NCBI GenBank assembly: GCA_934524985.1
Contig: CAKSYT010000001.1
Coordinates: 186,001 to 250,000, forward strand
Direction of reading: 5' to 3'
Length of the DNA: 64,000 bases
Origin: an uncultured Faecalibacterium sp.
Lineage (GTDB): Bacteria > Bacillota > Clostridia > Oscillospirales > Ruminococcaceae
Shown: one piece after another, positions 14,725 to 24,060 of the stretch
How the letters are laid out: every line of letters starts with the position of its first letter
Position numbering within the stretch: position 1 is the first letter of the stretch
Notes under the pieces: generated by a model
Database searches by the model: none
What the model saw: the letters and a program-made list of their open reading frames with translations, nothing else
What the model was told of the DNA's origin: nothing
Position numbers and translations under genes: made by a program

Positions 14725-15771
14725 TTGAAACATCTGCATTCTTTTGCCCGCCGCGCGGCGGCTTTTCTGCTGGCGGCGGTGCTGTGCGTCTGCATCCCGG
14801 CGGCAGCGGCTTCGGCTGCCACCACCATCGGCGGGGCCGATACTACCCTGATCCCCGCAGAGGACGAAAACTGTCTCAGCTGGCTGTTTGGCTCCAAGGA
14901 TAAGATCACCATGCCCTACCTGAACATCAAAGGGCAGGGGCTCAAGCGCAATGTCACGCTGGATCTTGAGGACTGTCTGGTGGGCATCACCTATACCGAG
15001 CTTGGCTCCATTGGCAGCTACGTCAGCGCCAGTGCCGCGCAGCAGGCGTGGAAGGCGCAGGCGGTGGCGGTGCACTCCTATCTGGAATACCACAAGCAGT
15101 ACGGTTCGTCTGCCAATGCGCTGATCTACACCCCGGTCAGCCAGATCCCTTCCTCCACCCGCAGCGCCATCCGCAAGGCAGTGCAGGCGGTCAAGGATGA
15201 GGTGCTGGTGTACAACGGCAGCGTGTGCGATGCGGTATGGTCGGCCAGTGCGGGCTACAACACCCAGACCGGCGTGTACGGCACCTGCGCCAGTCTGGAC
15301 GCATGGGGCACGGACGTGCCGTACCTGCAAAGCGTGGAAAGCCCCTACGAGGAGCAGTACCACAACCTGCTGCGCCGGGTGATCGGCAAGGACTACACCT
15401 ATATAGAATACAACGACAGCCGCACCGGCGAGCCTTACCAGAGCGCCGACACTACCCACAAGGATCTGGGCGGCTTTGTGCAGTACAACACGCTGGTGTC
15501 CAACGGCCGCAGCTACCGGTACATCAACCAGTTCGTTTCCTCCCGCTACTGCTTCGATTTCGGCGCGGATGCCAGCGGCACCCCCTGCATGGCCTACTAC
15601 GGCTTTGGGCACGGCGTGGGCATGAGCCAGTGCGGCGCAGTGGGCTACGCCGCCGAGGAAGGCATGAACTACAAGCAGATCTTACAGCACTACTACACCG
15701 GTGCAAAGATCCGTACCAGCACCACCCGCAGCGGCGGGTTGTTCGGCTGGCTGGCGGGACTGTTCCGCTGA
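14725..15771 (+). CDS. Secreted SpoIID/LytB-domain protein
   Basis: 348 residues. TTG14725 is taken as the start because AAGGAGGG lies 9 bases upstream and it opens a classic signal peptide (RRAAAFLLAAVLCVCIPAAAASA). The SpoIID domain spans about 70-330: VEDCLVG-like LEDCLVGITYTELG, the A-x(3)-Q-A-x-A-V-x-x-H/R-T/S segment QAWKAQAVAVHSYLEY, SASAGYNTQTG, and the hallmark GFGHGVGMSQCGAVGYAAEE. SpoIID proteins are lytic transglycosylases acting on denuded peptidoglycan. In a lineage not known for sporulation it more likely remodels vegetative wall. Monocistronic by context, followed by polysaccharide genes. Confidence 0.88.
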   Translation: MKHLHSFARRAAAFLLAAVLCVCIPAAAASAATTIGGADTTLIPAEDENCLSWLFGSKDKITMPYLNIKGQGLKRNVTLDLEDCLVGITYTELGSIGSYVSASAAQQAWKAQAVAVHSYLEYHKQYGSSANALIYTPVSQIPSSTRSAIRKAVQAVKDEVLVYNGSVCDAVWSASAGYNTQTGVYGTCASLDAWGTDVPYLQSVESPYEEQYHNLLRRVIGKDYTYIEYNDSRTGEPYQSADTTHKDLGGFVQYNTLVSNGRSYRYINQFVSSRYCFDFGADASGTPCMAYYGFGHGVGMSQCGAVGYAAEEGMNYKQILQHYYTGAKIRTSTTRSGGLFGWLAGLFR

Positions 15772-15899
15772 GCGGCTATTTGACTGAAATTTTGGAAATA
15801 CCTTCTCAAACGCCGCAGGATTTGGTATACTATATCCGTTTGTGAAAAATGAACGGGAAACATAACTGCGTAGAAAAACGCACGGATTGGAGTATCAGC

Positions 15900-18314
15900 A
15901 TGGAGTTGGATCAGGAAAAGCAGAATCAGGAGGCCGCCGAGCGCTGCCGTGCACTGGCACAGCGCATCGTGCGGGAGCTGGCTCCCCGCAGCGTACAGGT
16001 GCTGGAGGACAGCGGGCTGCTGGAAAAAGCTTTTTGTAAAATGAACACTGCGGTGGTGCAAAGCGCCCCGGAGCTGCTGGTGGTGGCAGACCCCCAGTGG
16101 GTCACCCTGCCCACGGTACAGGCGGAAAAAGTGGTGCTGGTGTGCGGCGAGTACGCCGGCATGGCAGACTGCGCAAAGCAGCTTGCCGCGCAGGGCTTCT
16201 GCCGGGAGCTTGCGTGGAAGGACCGTGGCAAGGAGCAGCTGACGGCGCTGTTCTGCCGCATGGACGCCCCGGAGCTGCCGGAGCTGGAGAACGGCTACGA
16301 GCAGCAGCTGGACATTCTGCGGGAGCGCACCCTGCTGGCTGAGCGCACCGCCGCCGAGCAGGCTGCCCAGCTGGAGCGGCTGCGCAGCGACCTTTCCCTG
16401 AGCCGCAGCCACGAGCAGGACTTGGAAAAGACCCTGAACAGCGTGGTCAACTCCACCTTCTGGAAGGCCAGCTGGCCGCTGCGGTATCTGGTAAGCAAGT
16501 GCCGCCAGCTGTGGCATACCTTCCCGCTGGTCGTCTTTTTTGCCACCCTGCGTCAGGTGGGCTTTGCGGGCGTAAAGGCACAGGCCAAGGCCAAAAAGGA
16601 GTACAAAAAGCTGTTCCCGGGCAAGGCCATGCCCGCCGACCGCTTTGCGGACGTAGAGCTGCTGGTAAAGCAGGCCGCAGACCAGCCCGCTGCGCCGCGC
16701 ATCAGCATCGTGGTGCCGCTGTACAACACCCCCCACGATTTTCTGGTGGAGCTGCTGGACTCGGTGCAGAACCAGACCTACCGCAACTGGGAGCTGTGCA
16801 TGGTGGATGCCGGACAGGACGCGGACGTGGGGACCCTCGTGCAGGAGCGTGCCCGCACCGACAGCCGCATTCGCTACCGGAAACTGGACAGCAACGAGGG
16901 CATTGCGGGCAACACCAATCAGGGCTTTGCCCTTGCCACCGGCGAATATATCGCCCTGCTGGACCATGACGACATCCTGCACCCCTGCGCACTGTGGTAT
17001 GTGGCGGAAGCCATTGCCAAGCAGGGCGCGGACTTTGTGTACACCGATGAAGTGACCTTTGAAGGGGACATCGACCATTTGACGGTCTACCACTTCAAGC
17101 CGGATTATATGCTGGACAACCTCCGCTCCAACAACTATATCTGCCACCTGAGCGTGTTCAGCGCGGCGCTGCTGGCAAAGGTGGGCGGCGACGAGCGGGC
17201 AGAGTTCAACGGCAGTCAGGACTACGACCTCTACCTGCGCCTGACCGAGCAGGCAGAGAAGATCGTGCACATCCCGCATCTGCTCTATTACTGGCGTTCC
17301 AGCCCGGCCAGCGTGGCCAGCAACATCTCCGCCAAGACCTACTGTCTGGAAGCTGCCATGAAGGCGCTGCGCGCCCACTACGACCGCATGGGCGTGCCGG
17401 TGGACGCGGTGACCATGGTGCCCAACACCCCGGGCTTCTACAAGACCGATTACACCATCACAAAGCCCGGGCGGGTCAGCGTGCTGATCCCCAGCTGCGA
17501 CCATTCGGGCGATCTGCGGGTGTGCGTGGAGTCCATCTACCGCAAGACCACCTACCCGGATTTTGAAGTGATCATCATCGAGAACAACAGCAAGGAGCCT
17601 GCCACCTTCCGCTGCTACGAGCAGCTGCAAAAGGAGCACCCGGACACCCTGCATGTGCTCACATGGCAGGGCACCGGCTTCAATTACAGCGCCCTGAACA
17701 ACTTTGGCGCAAAGGCTGCCACCGGCGAGTACCTGCTGCTGCTCAACAACGATACCGAGGTCATCTCTCCCCGCTGGATGGAGGAGATGGTCATGTACGC
17801 CCAGCAGGACCGCGTGGGCTGCGTGGGCGCAAAGCTGCTCTACCCGGACAACACCATCCAGCATGCGGGCATCGGCTTCGGCTTTTTGACGCTGGCGGCC
17901 CACATGCACAAGAACTTCCCTGTGGGGCACCCCGGCTATATGGGACGACTGGTCTATGCGCAGGACGTGTACGCAGTGACCGCCGCCTGCCTGATGGTGC
18001 GCAAGGATGTATACGAGCAGGTGGATGGGCTGGACGAGAGCTTCGCTGTCGCCTTCAACGATGTGGACTTCTGCGTGCGCGTGCGGGAAGCAGGCTACAC
18101 CAACGTGTTCACCCCCTTTGCCCAGCTGTACCACTACGAGAGCAAGAGCCGTGGGCTGGACGAAAGCCCGGTCAAGCGCAAGCGTTTTGCCTCCGAGGTG
18201 GAGCGGTTCCAGAAGCGGTGGGCAAAGCAGCTGGCTGCGGGCGACCCCTGCATGAACCCCAACTTTGACCTGATGAAGGAGGACTTCAGCTTTGACATCA
18301 AGCCGCTGGAGTGA
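15900..18314 (+). CDS. Tandem family-2 glycosyltransferase with N-terminal coiled coil
   Basis: 804 residues. ATG15900 is preferred over 15849 because GGAG sits 7 bases upstream. Residues about 130-200 form a coiled coil ending in the NSTFWKASWPLRYL motif common in polysaccharide glycosyltransferases. GT2 domain 1 (about 265-500) has ISIVVPLYNTPHDFLVELL and the metal-binding LDHDDILHP. Domain 2 (about 520-760) has VSVLIPSCDHSGDLRV, LLLNNDTEVISPRWMEEM and the late GLDESFAVAFNDVDFCVRVR. Two GT-A folds in one chain usually build alternating rhamnan or capsule backbones from nucleotide sugars. Cytosolic, no membrane segment. Its neighbours make dTDP-rhamnose, the probable donor. Confidence 0.88.
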   Translation: MELDQEKQNQEAAERCRALAQRIVRELAPRSVQVLEDSGLLEKAFCKMNTAVVQSAPELLVVADPQWVTLPTVQAEKVVLVCGEYAGMADCAKQLAAQGFCRELAWKDRGKEQLTALFCRMDAPELPELENGYEQQLDILRERTLLAERTAAEQAAQLERLRSDLSLSRSHEQDLEKTLNSVVNSTFWKASWPLRYLVSKCRQLWHTFPLVVFFATLRQVGFAGVKAQAKAKKEYKKLFPGKAMPADRFADVELLVKQAADQPAAPRISIVVPLYNTPHDFLVELLDSVQNQTYRNWELCMVDAGQDADVGTLVQERARTDSRIRYRKLDSNEGIAGNTNQGFALATGEYIALLDHDDILHPCALWYVAEAIAKQGADFVYTDEVTFEGDIDHLTVYHFKPDYMLDNLRSNNYICHLSVFSAALLAKVGGDERAEFNGSQDYDLYLRLTEQAEKIVHIPHLLYYWRSSPASVASNISAKTYCLEAAMKALRAHYDRMGVPVDAVTMVPNTPGFYKTDYTITKPGRVSVLIPSCDHSGDLRVCVESIYRKTTYPDFEVIIIENNSKEPATFRCYEQLQKEHPDTLHVLTWQGTGFNYSALNNFGAKAATGEYLLLLNNDTEVISPRWMEEMVMYAQQDRVGCVGAKLLYPDNTIQHAGIGFGFLTLAAHMHKNFPVGHPGYMGRLVYAQDVYAVTAACLMVRKDVYEQVDGLDESFAVAFNDVDFCVRVREAGYTNVFTPFAQLYHYESKSRGLDESPVKRKRFASEVERFQKRWAKQLAAGDPCMNPNFDLMKEDFSFDIKPLE

Positions 18315-18351
18315 GCCTTTGACCCAAACCGAAACGAAAGGGGGAACGCAG

Positions 18352-19143
18352 ATGGAGCTTTCGGCCTGTATCGTGGTGTATAACGGCGCGGAGGAGGCCA
18401 TCAAAGCCGCCCAGACCGTGCTGGACTGCACCCGCCGCTACCCGCTTACCCTGTATCTGGTGGATAACGCCAGCCCGGACGGCAGCGGACAGCGGCTGAC
18501 CGCCGCCGCAAAGGACGGCACCCTGCGCACCGTCCCCGGGCAGTCCGTGCAGGTGCTCTGCCGGATGGAGAACGGCGGCTTCGGCACCGGACACAACACG
18601 GTGCTCTCGCTGCTGCACAGCCGGGTGCACTTTATCCTCAACCCGGATATCCAGCTGACCGCCGATACCCTGAGCGACCTTGCCGACTGGATGGCGGCGC
18701 ACCCCGGCGTGGTGATGACCCGCCCGGGGCTTACCTTCCCGGACGGCAGACCCCAGCAGCTGCCGCTGCGCCGGTGCAACGTGCGCGCCATGGCGTACCG
18801 TCAGCTGCCCTGTCTGCGCTTTTGGGCAAAGTGCAATGACCGCTACCTGATGGCAGACAAAGACCTGACAAAGCCTACCGAGATCGAATTCTGCACCGGC
18901 AGCTTTTCGGCGGTGGACACCGCCGCCTTCAAGGCGGTGGGCGGCTTTGACGAAGGGTACTTCATGTATGTGGAGGACGCCGACCTTACCCAGAAGATGC
19001 GCACCCGGGGCAAGGCGTACTTGGTGCCCCAGTACACCGCCATCCACGCATGGCACCGCGCAGCGCACCGCAGCCTGAAACCCTTTTTGTGGCAGCTGCG
19101 CAGCCTGATGCGCTATTTTTCCAAATGGGGCTTTGCGTGGTGA
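18352..19143 (+). CDS. Family-2 glycosyltransferase (rhamnosyltransferase-like)
   Basis: 263 residues. ATG18352 is preceded by AAAGGGGGAACGCAG; the longer open frame from 18292 lacks a ribosome site and overlaps the previous gene. GT-A signature: CIVVYNGAEEAIKAAQTVL, LVDNASPDGSG, ENGGFGTGHNTVL, the DxD-type LNPDIQL, and the acceptor-side GGFDEGYFMYVEDADLTQKM characteristic of RfbF/WbbL-type rhamnosyltransferases. It ends in a basic aromatic helix (WQLRSLMRYFSKWGFAW) that may touch the membrane. It lies 37 bases after the large glycosyltransferase and is followed by a terminator, so the two form an operon. Confidence 0.87.
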   Translation: MELSACIVVYNGAEEAIKAAQTVLDCTRRYPLTLYLVDNASPDGSGQRLTAAAKDGTLRTVPGQSVQVLCRMENGGFGTGHNTVLSLLHSRVHFILNPDIQLTADTLSDLADWMAAHPGVVMTRPGLTFPDGRPQQLPLRRCNVRAMAYRQLPCLRFWAKCNDRYLMADKDLTKPTEIEFCTGSFSAVDTAAFKAVGGFDEGYFMYVEDADLTQKMRTRGKAYLVPQYTAIHAWHRAAHRSLKPFLWQLRSLMRYFSKWGFAW

Positions 19144-19174
19144 GCGGGGACGAAATAAGATTGTTTTTGATTCG

Positions 19175-19210
19175 CAGAAAGCGGCGTGCCATCGGCACGC
19201 CGCTTTCTGC
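19175..19210 (+). terminator. Terminator after the glycosyltransferase pair
   Basis: A perfect 16-bp stem (CAGAAAGCGGCGTGCC with its complement) around ATC. The following T-run is weak (CCTTTCC), so it may act on both strands or as an RNA stabiliser. Confidence 0.65.
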
Positions 19211-19221
19211 CTTTCCACCTC

Positions 19222-19250
19222 TTGCATTTTGCGTGCTTTCATAGTAAAAT
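19222..19250 (+). promoter_or_regulatory. Promoter of the rml operon
   Basis: TTGCAT (19222-19227), 17-bp spacer, TAAAAT (19245-19250). It leaves a leader of about 120 bases before rfbA with no clear riboswitch fold. Confidence 0.55.
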
Positions 19251-19376
19251 AAAGTGTACTGCCATCGTCTTTTGCAAAAATGCGGCCTTGGCAGACCCAA
19301 AATTGTTTACAGCGGACGCAGCTCCGCTTTGAATTAAGCTGCACATCTTTTTATAAGAAAAAAGGAGTGCACAAGT

Positions 19377-20264
19377 ATGAAAGGCATTATTCTCGCCGGC
19401 GGTGCCGGCACACGGCTCTATCCTTTGACCATGGTCACCAGCAAGCAGCTGCTGCCGGTCTACGACAAGCCGATGATCTACTATCCGCTGTCCACCCTTA
19501 TGCTGGCGGGCATTCAGGATATCCTGATCATCTCTACCCCTACCGATACGCCCCGCTTTGAGGCGCTGCTGGGCGATGGCAGCCAGTACGGCATCCATCT
19601 GCAGTATAAGGTGCAGCCCTCCCCGGACGGTCTGGCACAGGCCTTTATTCTGGGCGAAGAGTTCATTGGCGACGACTGCTGCGCCATGATCTTGGGCGAT
19701 AACATTTTCTACGGCAACGGCTTCTCCAAGCTGCTCAAGAGCGCCGTGGCCAACGCAGAGAACAAGGGCCGCTGCACTGTGTTCGGCTACTATGTGCAGG
19801 ACCCCGAGCGCTTTGGCATCGTGGAGTTCGACAAGGACGGCAAGGTGCTGAGCGTGGAGGAAAAGCCCCAGAACCCCAAGTCCAACTACGCCATCACCGG
19901 CCTGTACTTCTACAACAAGGAAGTGGTGCAGATGGCAAAGCAGGTAAAGCCCTCTGCCCGCGGCGAGCTGGAGATCACCACCCTGAACGATATGTACCTG
20001 AAGAAGGACGAGCTGGATGTGCAGCTGCTGGGCCGTGGCTTTGCATGGCTGGACACCGGCACGATGGAGAGCCTTGTGGAGGCTGCCGACTTTGTGCACA
20101 TGATCGAAAAGCGTCAGGGCATCAAGATCAGCGCACCGGAGGAGATCGCCTTCAAATACGGCTGGATCGACCGCGACACTTTGCTGGAAAGCGCCGAGCG
20201 CTACGGCAAGAGCCCCTACGGCCAGCATTTGAAGAACGTGGCCGATGGCAAGCTGCGCTACTAA
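19377..20264 (+). CDS. rfbA: Glucose-1-phosphate thymidylyltransferase (RmlA)
   Basis: 295 residues, the full length of the family. It makes dTDP-glucose from glucose-1-phosphate and dTTP, step 1 of dTDP-L-rhamnose synthesis in the cytosol. Visible motifs: the nucleotide-binding [33 protein letters not shown], the [10 protein letters not shown] metal site, [19 protein letters not shown] and [12 protein letters not shown] strong AAAAGGAG precedes ATG19377. First gene of rfbA-rfbD-(small membrane protein)-rfbB. Confidence 0.96.
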   Translation: MKGIILAGGAGTRLYPLTMVTSKQLLPVYDKPMIYYPLSTLMLAGIQDILIISTPTDTPRFEALLGDGSQYGIHLQYKVQPSPDGLAQAFILGEEFIGDDCCAMILGDNIFYGNGFSKLLKSAVANAENKGRCTVFGYYVQDPERFGIVEFDKDGKVLSVEEKPQNPKSNYAITGLYFYNKEVVQMAKQVKPSARGELEITTLNDMYLKKDELDVQLLGRGFAWLDTGTMESLVEAADFVHMIEKRQGIKISAPEEIAFKYGWIDRDTLLESAERYGKSPYGQHLKNVADGKLRY

Positions 20265-20286
20265 GCATAAGGAAAGGCACATTGGT

Positions 20287-21204
20287 ATGAAAATCATTGT
20301 CACAGGCTGCAAGGGGCAGCTGGGCACAGAGCTGCTCAAGCAGCTGCAGGAGGGCCGCAGCGAGCTGGGCCCCATCCCCGAAAAGCTGCTCAACGCTACG
20401 GTGATCCCGGTGGATCTGCCGGAGCTGGATATCTCCAACTACAAGATGGTGGATGAGTTCGTGCGGCGCAACCGCCCGGATATCATCATCAACTGCGCCG
20501 CCTACACCAACGTGGACGGGTGCGAGGTGCACCACGACGATGCCTTTAAGGCAAACGCCCTTGGCCCCCGCAATCTGGCGCAGGCTGCCGAAAAGACCGG
20601 TGCACGGCTGGTGCACGTTTCCACCGACTATGTGTTCTCCGGCCGGGAGAACGGCGGCATCCCGCAGGATGAAGCCACCCTGCCCGGGCCCATCAGCGCC
20701 TACGGCTCCACCAAGCTCATGGGCGAAAAGTATGTGGAGCGGTTCTGCCACCGCCACTTCATCGTGCGCACCGCGTGGCTGTACAGCTACTACGGCAAAA
20801 ACTTTGTCAAGACCATCGTGAACGCGGGCAAAAAGTTCGGCAAGCTGGAAGTGGTCAACGACCAGTGCGGCAACCCCACCAACGCAGCCGACCTTGCCCA
20901 CGAAATTTTGCAGCTGTGCGTGACCCACGAGTACGGCCTGTACCACTGCACCGGCGAGGGCATCTGCTCGTGGTACGATTTTGCTGCCGAGATCATCCGC
21001 CTTTCCGGCGTGGAGGCTACCGTTGCCCCCTGCACCAGCGAGGAGTACAAGGCAAAGCACCCGGACAGCGCCGACCGCCCCAAGTGGAGCGCACTGGACA
21101 ATCGGATGCTGCGCTGCACCGTGGGCAACGATGTCCGCGACTGGAAGGACGCTCTGGCCTGCTTCTTCGCCCACTGGGACGGCGAAAACGGCATGAAGGG
21201 CTGA
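20287..21204 (+). CDS. rfbD: dTDP-4-dehydrorhamnose reductase (RmlD)
   Basis: 305 residues. A short-chain dehydrogenase that reduces dTDP-4-keto-L-rhamnose to dTDP-L-rhamnose. The Rossmann motif is GCKGQLGTELLKQL, followed by NCAAYTNVDGCE, VHVSTDYVFSG and the catalytic Y-x3-K in YGSTKLMGEKY, then GNPTNAADLAHEIL. ATG20287 is chosen over the frame opening at 20245, which overlaps rfbA; GGAAAGG lies just upstream. Its substrate normally comes from RmlC, whose gene is not in this cluster. Confidence 0.95.
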   Translation: MKIIVTGCKGQLGTELLKQLQEGRSELGPIPEKLLNATVIPVDLPELDISNYKMVDEFVRRNRPDIIINCAAYTNVDGCEVHHDDAFKANALGPRNLAQAAEKTGARLVHVSTDYVFSGRENGGIPQDEATLPGPISAYGSTKLMGEKYVERFCHRHFIVRTAWLYSYYGKNFVKTIVNAGKKFGKLEVVNDQCGNPTNAADLAHEILQLCVTHEYGLYHCTGEGICSWYDFAAEIIRLSGVEATVAPCTSEEYKAKHPDSADRPKWSALDNRMLRCTVGNDVRDWKDALACFFAHWDGENGMKG

Positions 21205-21248
21205 GAAAAACTGAAAATCCCCCCCTGCGGAAGAACTGAGGATGTATC

Positions 21249-21719
21249 ATGTTTGATGCGATTTTTAGCAGATCTGTCAAGATATTAAAGCTCTTTGCAA
21301 AGGTGCAGTGTGTGCTGGCGTTCGTGCTTGCAGCCATGCTGTGCGGCGCGGTCCATGAAATGCTGAAGCCCATCAACCGGTTTTCAGCCATCGTGCTGGG
21401 GCTGACGGTCGCCGTGGTGTTCTGGGTGCTGCAAATGTTCCTTGCATGGGCGCTGTACGCCTTTGCGGAGCTGGTGGAGTACACCAAAGAGACCCACAAG
21501 GAGCTCAGCGACATGAGCGCTGGTCTGTCGCGGTACACCCAAGCCACCTACGAGGAAATTCACAGCATGAACCAAGGGCTGGAAGCATACACCAAGGCCA
21601 TGGGCAAGACCATGAACAGCATGAACAAGAACCTCTATCTTGTGGCAAAGCACTGCTGCGCCGAGGAACAACGCGCCCGCGCCGCAGCCCGCCCGCAGTC
21701 CGGGGAAAACAACAAATAA
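21249..21719 (+). CDS. Small membrane protein with a coiled-coil tail, inside the rml operon
   Basis: 156 residues. Two transmembrane helices (VQCVLAFVLAAMLCGAV at about 19-35 and FSAIVLGLTVAVVFWVLQMF at about 46-66), then a cytosolic heptad-rich stretch to about 135 (TKETHKELSDMSAGLSRYTQ, YEEIHSMNQGLEAYTKAMGK) and a charged tail with two Cys. The ATG at 21249 follows GAGGATGTATC. It sits between rfbD and rfbB with gaps of 44 and 19 bases, so it is co-transcribed with rhamnose synthesis. I do not recognise a family; a role organising or tethering the polysaccharide machinery is a guess. Confidence 0.65.
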   Translation: MFDAIFSRSVKILKLFAKVQCVLAFVLAAMLCGAVHEMLKPINRFSAIVLGLTVAVVFWVLQMFLAWALYAFAELVEYTKETHKELSDMSAGLSRYTQATYEEIHSMNQGLEAYTKAMGKTMNSMNKNLYLVAKHCCAEEQRARAAARPQSGENNK

Positions 21720-21738
21720 ATAAAGAGGATACTGACCT

Positions 21739-22803
21739 ATGAAAACCTATCTGATCACCGGCTGCGCCGGTTTTATCGGTTCCAACTTTGTGCACTATAT
21801 GCTCAAAAAATACCCGGAGATCCTACTGGTCAATCTGGATAAGCTGACCTACGCAGGCAATCTGGAAAACCTGAAGGACGTGGAGGGCGACCCCCGCCAT
21901 GTGTTCGTGCAGGGCGATATCTGCGATAAGGAACTGGTGGAGAGCCTGTTTGCAAAGTACGATTTCGACTACGTCATCAACTTTGCCGCCGAGAGCCATG
22001 TGGACCGCTCCATCAAGAACCCCGAAATTTTTGTGCAGAGCAACGTGATGGGCACCGTCAACCTGCTGCAGCGCGCCAAGGAGGCATGGTACGACGCCGA
22101 TGCCAAGACTTGGAAGGAAGGCAAGAAGTACCTGCAGGTCTCCACCGATGAGGTGTACGGCGCTCTGGGCGCGGACGGCTTCTTTATGGAGACCACTCCG
22201 CTGTGCCCCCACAGCCCCTACTCCTCCTCCAAGGCCAGCGCCGATATGTTCGTCATGGCCTTCCACGACACCTACGGCATGCCGGTGAACATTACCCGCT
22301 GCTCCAACAACTACGGCCCCTACCAGTTCCCGGAGAAGCTGATCCCCCTGATGATCAACAACGTCAAGCACCACAAGCAGCTGCCCGTCTACGGCGACGG
22401 CATGCAGATCCGCGACTGGCTGTATGTGGAGGATCACTGCAAGGCCATTGATATGGTGGCCAACGGCGGCAAGATCGGCGAGGTGTACAACGTGGGCGGC
22501 CACAACGAGCGCCCCAACATCTTCATCGTCAAGACCATCATCGCCCAGCTCCACGACCGCCTGCAGGACGAGGGCATCAGCGAGGAGCTCATCAAGCACG
22601 TCGCCGACCGTCTGGGTCACGACCGCCGCTACGGCATCGACCCCACCAAGATCAAGAACGATCTGGGCTGGTACCCCGAAACTCCCTTCGAGAAGGGCAT
22701 CGTGCTGACCATTGACTGGTACCTGAACCACGAGGAGTGGATGGAGCACGTCACCAGCGGCGACTACCAGAACTACTATCAGGATATGTACAAGAATAAG
22801 TAA
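21739..22803 (+). CDS. rfbB: dTDP-glucose 4,6-dehydratase (RmlB)
   Basis: 354 residues. Converts dTDP-glucose to dTDP-4-keto-6-deoxyglucose with bound NAD. The motifs are NAD-binding ITGCAGFIGSNFVHYML, DKLTYAGNLENL, FAAESHVDRSI, the STDEVYGALG segment with the catalytic Asp/Glu pair, and Y-x3-K in YSSSKASADMFV, then TRCSNNYGPYQFPEKL. AGAGGATAC precedes the ATG. Last gene of the operon, followed by a strong terminator. Confidence 0.96.
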   Translation: MKTYLITGCAGFIGSNFVHYMLKKYPEILLVNLDKLTYAGNLENLKDVEGDPRHVFVQGDICDKELVESLFAKYDFDYVINFAAESHVDRSIKNPEIFVQSNVMGTVNLLQRAKEAWYDADAKTWKEGKKYLQVSTDEVYGALGADGFFMETTPLCPHSPYSSSKASADMFVMAFHDTYGMPVNITRCSNNYGPYQFPEKLIPLMINNVKHHKQLPVYGDGMQIRDWLYVEDHCKAIDMVANGGKIGEVYNVGGHNERPNIFIVKTIIAQLHDRLQDEGISEELIKHVADRLGHDRRYGIDPTKIKNDLGWYPETPFEKGIVLTIDWYLNHEEWMEHVTSGDYQNYYQDMYKNK

Positions 22804-22827
22804 CAGCCTGTAAATCAAGCGAAACCA

Positions 22828-22859
22828 AAAGCCGGACAGCCCGCAAGCTGTCCGGCTTT
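22828..22859 (+). terminator. Terminator of the rml operon
   Basis: AAAGCCGGACAGC and GCTGTCCGGCTTT form a perfect 13-bp stem around CCGCAA. The A/T tracts at both ends make it bidirectional, also serving the convergent lipoprotein gene. Confidence 0.9.
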
Positions 22860-22901
22860 GTTCTGTTCAAGGGGTGCTGTTCTGTGCGGGGAAAGGGGAG
22901 A

Positions 22902-23417
22902 TCAGTTATACGTGCAGCAGCTCCAGTACATCTGCCCGTCAATGGTCACAACGGCAATGCCGATGCTCTTGCAATCTTTACAATTAAAGGCCCCAGAGCT
23001 TCCCAAGGTTGTCCGCAGCTCTGCATTGCCCTCCGGGGTGTTGGCTGGAACCTTGGCATTGTCAAACAGAATGTAGCTATAATTGCCATCCTTATCATGA
23101 CCCCAACCCGGGCCAAAATCATCACAATACGACCAGTCCTTAGTCTTGCTGCGCCAACTATCAAGGGCTTCATCCCCTTCGCTCTCTGACAGCACGGTCT
23201 TACCGGCGACGCGGAAGCGATCTGCCAACTCCTGCTCGACGGCAGAAAGCTCTTTTACTTCGTCAAGCGAATCAAGATGGATGCTTGCGCGGTAGCTGTT
23301 GATCTCCTTCAGCAGCCGCTTTTTTGCCTGCTGCTCGGTCTCGGCACCGCAGGCGGTCAGCACCAGCAGCAGCGCACCGGTGAGCAAAAGGGCGGTCAGT
23401 TTTGCCAGTTTTTTCAT
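22902..23417 (-). CDS. CAP-like lipoprotein, paralogue 1
   Basis: 171 residues. Lipoprotein signal MKKLAKLTALLLTGALLLVL with lipobox LTAC; the mature part starts at Cys26. The domain resembles CAP/SCP proteins: LLKEINSYRASIHLDSLDEV, KELSAVEQELADRF, EALDSWRSKTKDW, and the final strand SIGIAVVTIDGQMYWSC, like the G-x-G-x-x-x-x-G-x-x-Y-W-T/V-Q end of CAP domains. The canonical histidines are not apparent, so the fold may be structural. ATG23417 is used because GGAGG is 9 bases upstream. It shares over half its residues with the next gene and has a remnant at 38391. Confidence 0.75.
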   Translation of the reverse strand: MKKLAKLTALLLTGALLLVLTACGAETEQQAKKRLLKEINSYRASIHLDSLDEVKELSAVEQELADRFRVAGKTVLSESEGDEALDSWRSKTKDWSYCDDFGPGWGHDKDGNYSYILFDNAKVPANTPEGNAELRTTLGSSGAFNCKDCKSIGIAVVTIDGQMYWSCCTYN

Positions 23418-23474
23418 AAGGGTCATCCTCCGTTCTTGTTACAGTATTCTGTCAGGCTTGCGGGGAAGGAGAGA

Positions 23475-23984
23475 TCAGTCGTGGAACACGTCACAGGTCC
23501 AGTACATCTGGCCGTCAATGGTCACAACGGCAATGCCGATGCTCTTGCATTCATCATCAAAAGTATCAGAGCCTCTCAAGGCTGTCCACAGCTCTGCCTT
23601 GCCTTCCGGGGTGTTGGCTGGAACCTTGGCAGACAGAATGTCGATAAACTTGCCATCCTCTCTTTCATCCCAACCCCAACCGAAATCACCACAACACGTC
23701 CAGCCCTCGGTCATGCTTTCCCATTTTTCATAGGTTTCCACCGTTTCGCTGGAAAGCAGCGCGGTCTTACCGGCGGTGCGGAACTGCTCTGCCCAAACCC
23801 GCTCGGCGGCAGAGAGCTCTTCTACTTCCACCAGCGGCGCAAGTTTGATGCTTGCGCGGTAGCTGTTGATCTCCTTCAGCAGACGCTGCTTTGCCTGCTG
23901 CTCGGTCTCGGCACCGCAGGCGGTCAGTACCAGCAGCAGTGCACCGGTGAGTAAGAGGGCGGTCAGTCTTGCCAGCTTTTTCAT
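23475..23984 (-). CDS. CAP-like lipoprotein, paralogue 2
   Basis: 169 residues, the tandem paralogue of 22902-23417. Signal peptide and lipobox are almost identical (ALLLTGALLLVLTACGAETE), as is the C-terminus (SIGIAVVTIDGQMYWTCDVF). The middle differs (WESMTEGWTCCGDFGWGWDE against SWRSKTKDWSYCDDFGPGWG) but keeps the aromatic/Cys pattern. GGAGG lies 8 bases before ATG23984. The two genes are 57 bases apart and probably arose by local duplication; the role at the cell surface is unknown. Confidence 0.75.
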   Translation of the reverse strand: MKKLARLTALLLTGALLLVLTACGAETEQQAKQRLLKEINSYRASIKLAPLVEVEELSAAERVWAEQFRTAGKTALLSSETVETYEKWESMTEGWTCCGDFGWGWDEREDGKFIDILSAKVPANTPEGKAELWTALRGSDTFDDECKSIGIAVVTIDGQMYWTCDVFHD

Positions 23985-24060
23985 AGGATCAGCCTCCAAT
24001 CTTTCTTACAGTCTGGCGTAGGTTTTCTCGGTACTTTAAGTATATCAGATACCGCCCGCC

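Noticed and set aside
15693..18431. Reverse-strand open frame of 912 codons
   Set aside because: Antisense shadow of the GC-rich glycosyltransferase gene; no ribosome site and a repetitive His/Val/Gly-rich product.
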